Assembly (NCBI GenBank): GCA_000149265.1
Contig: CH003412.1
Span: 4,436,365 to 4,500,364, forward strand
From: Ciona savignyi
Lineage: Eukaryota; Chordata; Ascidiacea; Phlebobranchia; Cionidae
DNA: 64,000 nt
Direction: 5' to 3'
Shown: positions 59,301 through 64,000 of the stretch, piece after piece
How the letters are laid out: each line of letters starts with the position of its first letter
Position numbering within the stretch: the stretch's first letter is position 1
Notes under the pieces: generated by a model
What the model was told of the DNA's origin: nothing
The model's input: only the letters and a program-made list of their open reading frames with translations
Databases searched by the model: none
Made by a program: the position numbers and the translations under genes

Positions 59301-61755
59301 AGAATATATTTTGGTTACTAATAATGATGGCATGCAGACATTTTCTCACTTGGCGTCAAGGTTGTTTGGTAATTTGTTCTTCTGATGCAAGTCGGGCTGT
59401 CCACTGCTCCAAACATATGTGATTTCATTTGCACAGAGCATAGCGGGTACACTTCAGGCACATTATACTTGTTGTAACACTGTAGACGCATTGATTACTG
59501 CCAACACTTAATAAAACATTATTAGCAGAATATTGTATAAATTGGACAACATAAAAGGCGTGTTTTCATAGACTGGGGATGTTTAAAGTGCATCGGGCAC
59601 CCCCATCCAGCTAGGATAGGATAGGATATTCATGTTTATCCCGGTAAATGGGAAAACAAGTGGTTTAACACACGGGCAATCATCAGATCACCTCGCGCCC
59701 AACAATCGGGTTACGGAGCTATTGCAGTGTGTTGCGTATGATAGACACATTCCTTCCAATTTGGTAGAACCCATTAATCTGGCTGGGTTTAGGCAATGTC
59801 CGTAAAGTGCCTTGCCCAAGGACACAACCGACTAGGCTTGCGACCAGTTTTGCACCTGCAACCTTTCGATTGTAAGGCGACGTACTTAACCGCCAGACTA
59901 ACCAGCCGTAGCTATATAGTATGCCCAATATCAAAAGCACAAGCTAATGTTAGAGTATAACACTGACTGGAGACTATTATATTGCTAAATTGTATAACGC
60001 CCCTAAGAAGAACTTTAAAACACTAGGGAACACAATACCCGTAAATGCATTTCTCCGTACGGTTGTATATACTACATTTTATACCAAACATATTGTGTAT
60101 TAGGTAAAAGATGCCATCATAGTTATTCAGTACCGCAAATATTCCATACCATTACTCTGAAATATTTAAATAATACTAAACCTGAATTATTTCCTGTGCA
60201 CTTTCCTGCCGCAGAAGGTAGAATATGGGGAAAAGGGATATCCATCTCAGTTAAGCCATCCCCGGCAGGGTTCCAAGGCTTAGTATTAGCTTTGCACTCG
60301 TACTGGGTTCCATAGCTTGCATTGTATAAACCTGGTGTTAAACAGAATACTCTATTGTAATTGTAATGTACATTATTTTGGGTGAAAGAGAATATGGATA
60401 ATTTATGATATATAAATAATAAAGTATTCATAAACTTTAATATTTTATTGCTCTGTGTTCCACACAGGTATATGAACATGAATGTTCCACATGTGCGATT
60501 AAACAGGTGGTCAATGCCTTTGCCAAAAATGTAGTTAATTGAAAAGTACTGGTACTAACTGTATTAAAAATTCTCACCTTAATGTAAAGTTTTAAAAACT
60601 TAAATTAGCCAACCAAAAATGTACAGTATTTTATAACCTTGCTTTCTATGAGAAATAATTTATTGACATTTATAAAGTATGGTAGTATAAATAATAAAAG
60701 GGGGGTAACATAATACCACTAGCACGAAAAGCCACATTTTTATACCAAATCTTTGTTTCGGGCAAGCCAATTCAGGCGACCAGTCATTTGTAGGTCTGAC
60801 AAAGCCGACAGGTTCGTACACAATGATCCCTTCTACCTTTGCACTGGCTATCAGCTGCTTTATCAGATTGCTGTGTGGTTGCAAGTTATACAATAATTAT
60901 TGGACACTAACTGAAGGTTGTTAAAGAATGAAAGAGCAACTAGTACATAGTAAAATGTGGTATTTAAAATAAAGAAGAAAGTGTTTTTTTTATAGTTTAA
61001 CTTTATATTTTTTTGTGTCTTGAACTAGGTGTACAAATTTAATTTAAACTAAAACCACCTTTTTAGCACTTTTAAAATATGAAAGAAATCAACTTGACAA
61101 TAAAAGTGCAAAAACACACTGATCTACTTACCCGTTAAAGTAGTTTGCATCCACCAAAGGAATGTAGCTTGGAAGCTGACCATGTTGAAGGAAATCAGTG
61201 ATTCTGTCTGTTGAATTGATGTGATACACAGCTCCTACATTCCCTTCACTTTTCGCTGATAATATAAAATTTCAGCAAGCTAATAATAAAAATTTCAGCA
61301 AGTCTAGCGTGGTTACATACATTGGCATCCAATCTCTGCACTGCCATTCAGAAGACGAACACATTTGTCATAAGAATTAACATCGAAGTCCTTGTAAATG
61401 AGTTTGTAAACCTTTGAAGTTTGGCAGCATGCAATATCTAAACATAACAAAGAAATGAAACCCATGCATATATACATATATATATATATATATCTGTGAT
61501 GAATGATGATCATATGAAGAATCTGTATAATATTTTTAGCAACCTTTTGTTATGGTACAAAAGAAATGTTAGTTTATATACAAAAACAATAAATATATTG
61601 TATCAGAAATTAATGATGATACTTTATGTTCCCGCTTAACAGTATTTTAATGTATGATTATTAAAAATTTACATACAACTTGAAGATTTTTACTTACCAC
61701 AATAACAAATAAAACAGAATAAAAACACATATACAAATTTAACTAATTTCTTCAT
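53307..61755 (-). CDS. NCSTN: Nicastrin (gamma-secretase subunit)
   Basis: Eighteen exons (5'->3'): 61755-61698, 61437-61321, 61255-61132, 60870-60746, 60331-60177, 59479-59350, 58199-58090, 58016-57858, 57516-57433, 57085-56966, 56753-56590, 56344-56242, 55822-55727, 55310-55204, 54934-54790, 54319-54187, 53835-53744, 53414-53307. They join in frame to 709 aa, the length of human nicastrin. Exon 1 is a signal peptide; CVRLLNGSAEIGCQ, CYNKYNVPEVYPLC, IDSRSFM, NVMFVLFDGEAFDNIGSTRM (human DYIGS is DNIGS), VPGVVLAD and a C-terminal transmembrane helix (LLAGLLVLVVSFTMVYVV) follow family order. Nicastrin is the large glycosylated ectodomain of gamma-secretase, gating substrates such as Notch. The exon 5 donor (GTATTA) was chosen for phase and is the least certain junction. 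Confidence 0.93.
57238..57412 (+). repeat. Dispersed repeat with AAAC-type tail, copy 3
   Basis: It starts with AATGTAATGTTTAACGGCCACG, contains GACGTGTTTTAACTACTGTAG and ends AGGAGCAAAAAAGTAAAGTA then AACTAA. The start matches the minus copy at 32665-32845 and the end matches the copies at 13871 and 47270. It lies in the nicastrin intron between exons 57516-57433 and 57085-56966, opposite to the gene. Confidence 0.55.
58711..59289. mobile_element. hAT-like MITE, 579 bp, perfect 8-bp TSD
   Basis: The ends TAGGGCTGCGAATTAACGG and CCGTTAATTTTTCGCAGCCCTA are inverted repeats. The direct repeat GTATAAAA flanks both sides (58703-58710 and 59290-59297). Inside, 58981-59125 holds about four copies of a ~43-base unit with CAAACAATCGACGTGTGAATGG. 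The low TIR divergence and exact TSD suggest a younger insertion than the related copy at 28438. It lies in the nicastrin intron between exons 59479-59350 and 58199-58090. Confidence 0.9.
59613..59908 (-). mobile_element. tRNA-derived SINE, near full-length
   Basis: Reverse orientation with a GGATAGGATATTCATGTTTA end, AACACACGGGCAATCATCAG, GGAGCTATTGCAGTGTGTTG, AGGACACAACCGACTAGG and the head CAACCTTTCGATTGTAAGGC. It lies in the nicastrin intron between exons 60331-60177 and 59479-59350, in the same orientation as the gene. Confidence 0.8.
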
Positions 61756-62684
61756 GATATTTTCTGTAAAGATTGCAGCTAGGTGTTATTCATCAGGGCA
61801 TAAGAACCAAATAGCGGGATGTGATCATAAATCAAGAGTTACTCGCAATGTAGCCTATGCAATAAATACAATCCTTTAATTAAAAAATATTGGGTACCAA
61901 AAAAATACAAGTACTGTAATAATTCGCCTAGCAGTTAGGTAAACTTTCAGCTTAACATATATCTTTTTTTAACTGCCCACATGCACTAGACAACACAGGA
62001 GAATATGTAATTAACAAAATAAACCAATCACAATGCAACAACTAAACAGGAACTCAAAAAGAACACAATGTCACAAAAAATTGAACTCAAGAAAAGGCAC
62101 AATGGGCAAGAAGCAAACTAAGACGCTACAGTACTAAAACAATACCATCCTTTTTTTTAAAACAAAACTCAAAATGAATTAGACAAAATAACCATATAAA
62201 AATTAAATGAACACCGGAATGCACTTTACATACTTAACATAGCACTAGGCTGTCTAAAAGTATATCATATCAGTTATATTTATTAGGCAAGAATATATTT
62301 ATTAGGCAAAACAAACAAAACAGTATGTAGTTTTTTCTTCTGGTGAAAATATTCCCTAGGTGATTTAGGACAAAAATAACGCTAGCCTACTCATTGACAA
62401 AACAAGAACAAATATACAGCCCGACGTTCCTTGTGTCTCGCACTAGTAAAATCACCAAACCATAAATTATTTTACAGTTGACTAAACAGCTTGAAATAAG
62501 TTGTAAACAATCTATAGAAACATTATAGATTATTCGCGCTGCTCTTGATTTTCGTGCTGTGCACAGTCAGTATCTCTTTCTAAAGTTTGGATGAAGACTT
62601 AACCCTATTCGATAAGGTTCAAGGATAAATATTAAATACAAATTTGATTCAAATTTTAGCAACTACGACCTAACAGTAGACAGG
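61756..62684. other. Divergent nicastrin / ankyrin-gene intergenic region
   Basis: The 929 bases between two divergent start codons probably contain both promoters. They are AT-rich; no TATA box or other element could be placed with confidence. Confidence 0.5.
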
Positions 62685-64000
62685 ATGGCATTAATGAAGA
62701 ATCAAGAAGATATTTCTAATCAACTATCAAGTTTATTGGAACGCACAGATATTGGGAGTTCTTCTTTTGTGTTGTCATCTGTGGCCATGAAATGTGACGA
62801 TAAAGTAATTTCGATCGAGTATTTCTTACACATTAACGTTATTCATTTGATGTCAATATAGATGCTGGTGTGTAAAAATGTTTCGGTCACCTCATAAGTA
62901 TTGCCATCTTACTGTTAGTGTTAGTCAGAAAGTGGTGGGTTCAAAGCATTGTGCTACTGTCGTTGTGTCCTTGGAAAAGGCAATTAAGAGAAAAATTGGA
63001 ATATCCCAATGAATTTAATATTCTGCAATACTTTGACACCTGAAATGGGCTAGAATTGTATGACAATAGCTTTGACATCAAATAGATTTCCCTTATAATA
63101 ACACATCTCCTGTAGGAAAGTTCGTTTTCTGTGCTCTGGATTTTTGCGTTAACATTTGTAACCTAAATTTTGCGCCACACGAACAATACTAATTTGCGCC
63201 ACCACAAACGAAGTTGCATCATTTTCAATTAAAACTTTGAAATATAAAGCTTTGTAATAACACCACGCCAGCATGATTTTTGTAGTTTTCTGCGCCAATA
63301 CACATAAAAGGAGTCTGTGTGCCATGCCAAATATATCCGGCGCATCATAACTTTTCAATTGCGACCACATCCATCTATCCATGTTTATTGTTTGGCCATG
63401 AAAAGAATAAGCAAAGTGCTGATTACACTTTAAGAAACTCTGTATTAGGAGTAACACTATGAACAGAAAAAGTAACAAGTAAATATTTTTAAAAAGTACA
63501 ATTTAGTTAGTTACTCTACTTGACAAATAACATTCAAGTTCAATATAATTTCCCAGTTGCTAGAGGAGTTTCTGAATGACAAGCCTGACACGAACAATCA
63601 AAACTTAACAGTCTTCATTCAAGCTCAGTTGTATACTGCTGCATTCTGGGGGTTTTATGATGTCACAAAGGCTCTAATTCAAAATGGAGCTGGTAACTTT
63701 TTATATAGAATAACAAATTTTAAGTTTTAAGAGCATTTTTATATTAATAAATTATATTTTTGATAAAGAATTTGTTTTTGTCTAGTGATCAAGTGATAAT
63801 GTTACCTCACAATTTATGTCTATGAAGAGTTTGACATTGGTTAAGGCATTGAATAGTCATAGAAACAGTATAAATCAACATTACTGTTTTATTTATTTCT
63901 ATTCTACACACTGAATCTAAACCAAATTTTTGGGCAGTTTATAAAATAGTTTAATATTATTTGCATTTATTTTTGTTTCCTGAAGATGTTAACTACCCCG
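62685..64000 (+). CDS. Ankyrin-repeat protein, 5' part
   Basis: Three exons, the third running off the window: 62685-62804 (ATG after GACAGG), 63557-63692 (acceptor TTTCCCAG) and 63986 onward (acceptor CCTGAAG). The N-terminal ~40 residues are Ser/Leu-rich and unremarkable. Exon 2 joined to exon 3 gives LYTAAFWGFYDVTKALIQNG then ADVNYP, a good ankyrin-repeat helix pair followed by the NGADVN beta-hairpin. The rest of the protein lies outside the window, so family and function cannot be given. Confidence 0.72.
62880..63010 (+). repeat. SINE-like remnant in ankyrin-gene intron
   Basis: It contains a B-box-like GGTGGGTTCAAAGC followed by GTTGTGTCCTTGGAAAAGGCA. The latter resembles GTTGTGTCTTTGGGCAAGGC just after the tRNA-like head of the SINE at 24447. 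It is decayed and short. Confidence 0.4.

Overview
This is a 64 kb, AT-rich, intron-rich animal nuclear window. It carries chordate-type genes: an IRF transcription factor with DNA-binding and association domains, the decapping scaffold EDC4, a p130Cas/NEDD9-family adaptor, sialate O-acetylesterase, a mu-type glutathione S-transferase and nicastrin. Short introns of a few hundred bases, compact spacing, tRNA-derived SINEs and many small hAT-like MITEs fit a tunicate, most likely Ciona. The species is an inference; no sequence search was possible. I built exon models by hand from splice signals, reading phase and the known layout of each family. The larger models keep an open frame throughout, except one EDC4 exon.

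Layout. 1-6167: gene-poor DNA with a 141-base N gap inside an inverted minisatellite. 6168-11429 (+): IRF-like gene, 7 coding exons, about 571 aa. 11430-13646: duplicated blocks and a nested MITE between the convergent 3' ends of IRF and EDC4. 13647-33454 (-): EDC4/Ge-1, about 28 coding exons, about 1370 aa. 34698-37148 (-): Cas-family adaptor in one uninterrupted 816-codon exon. 37149-39828: SINE-rich spacer. About 39829-41649 (+): partial model of a WSC-domain, single-pass membrane protein. 43064-46913 (+): SIAE, 9 exons, 538 aa. 48223-49693 (+): unrecognised secreted glycoprotein, 3 exons, 204 aa. 51533-52213 (+): intronless mu-like GST. 53307-61755 (-): nicastrin, 18 exons, 709 aa. 62685-end (+): 5' part of an ankyrin-repeat gene.

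The genes do not form an operon or a single pathway. They are housekeeping and signalling neighbours: mRNA decapping, gamma-secretase, integrin/Src adaptor signalling, sialic-acid turnover and detoxification.

The most striking pattern is in the introns of IRF and EDC4. At least eight tandem repeats lie on exon-intron junctions, and most begin exactly at the junction. In many, each unit is a copy of the splice donor or acceptor, sometimes with adjoining coding bases. I saw no counterpart in nicastrin or SIAE, although those genes have more introns in total than IRF. This looks like repeated local duplication of splice junctions and is the finding I would check first.
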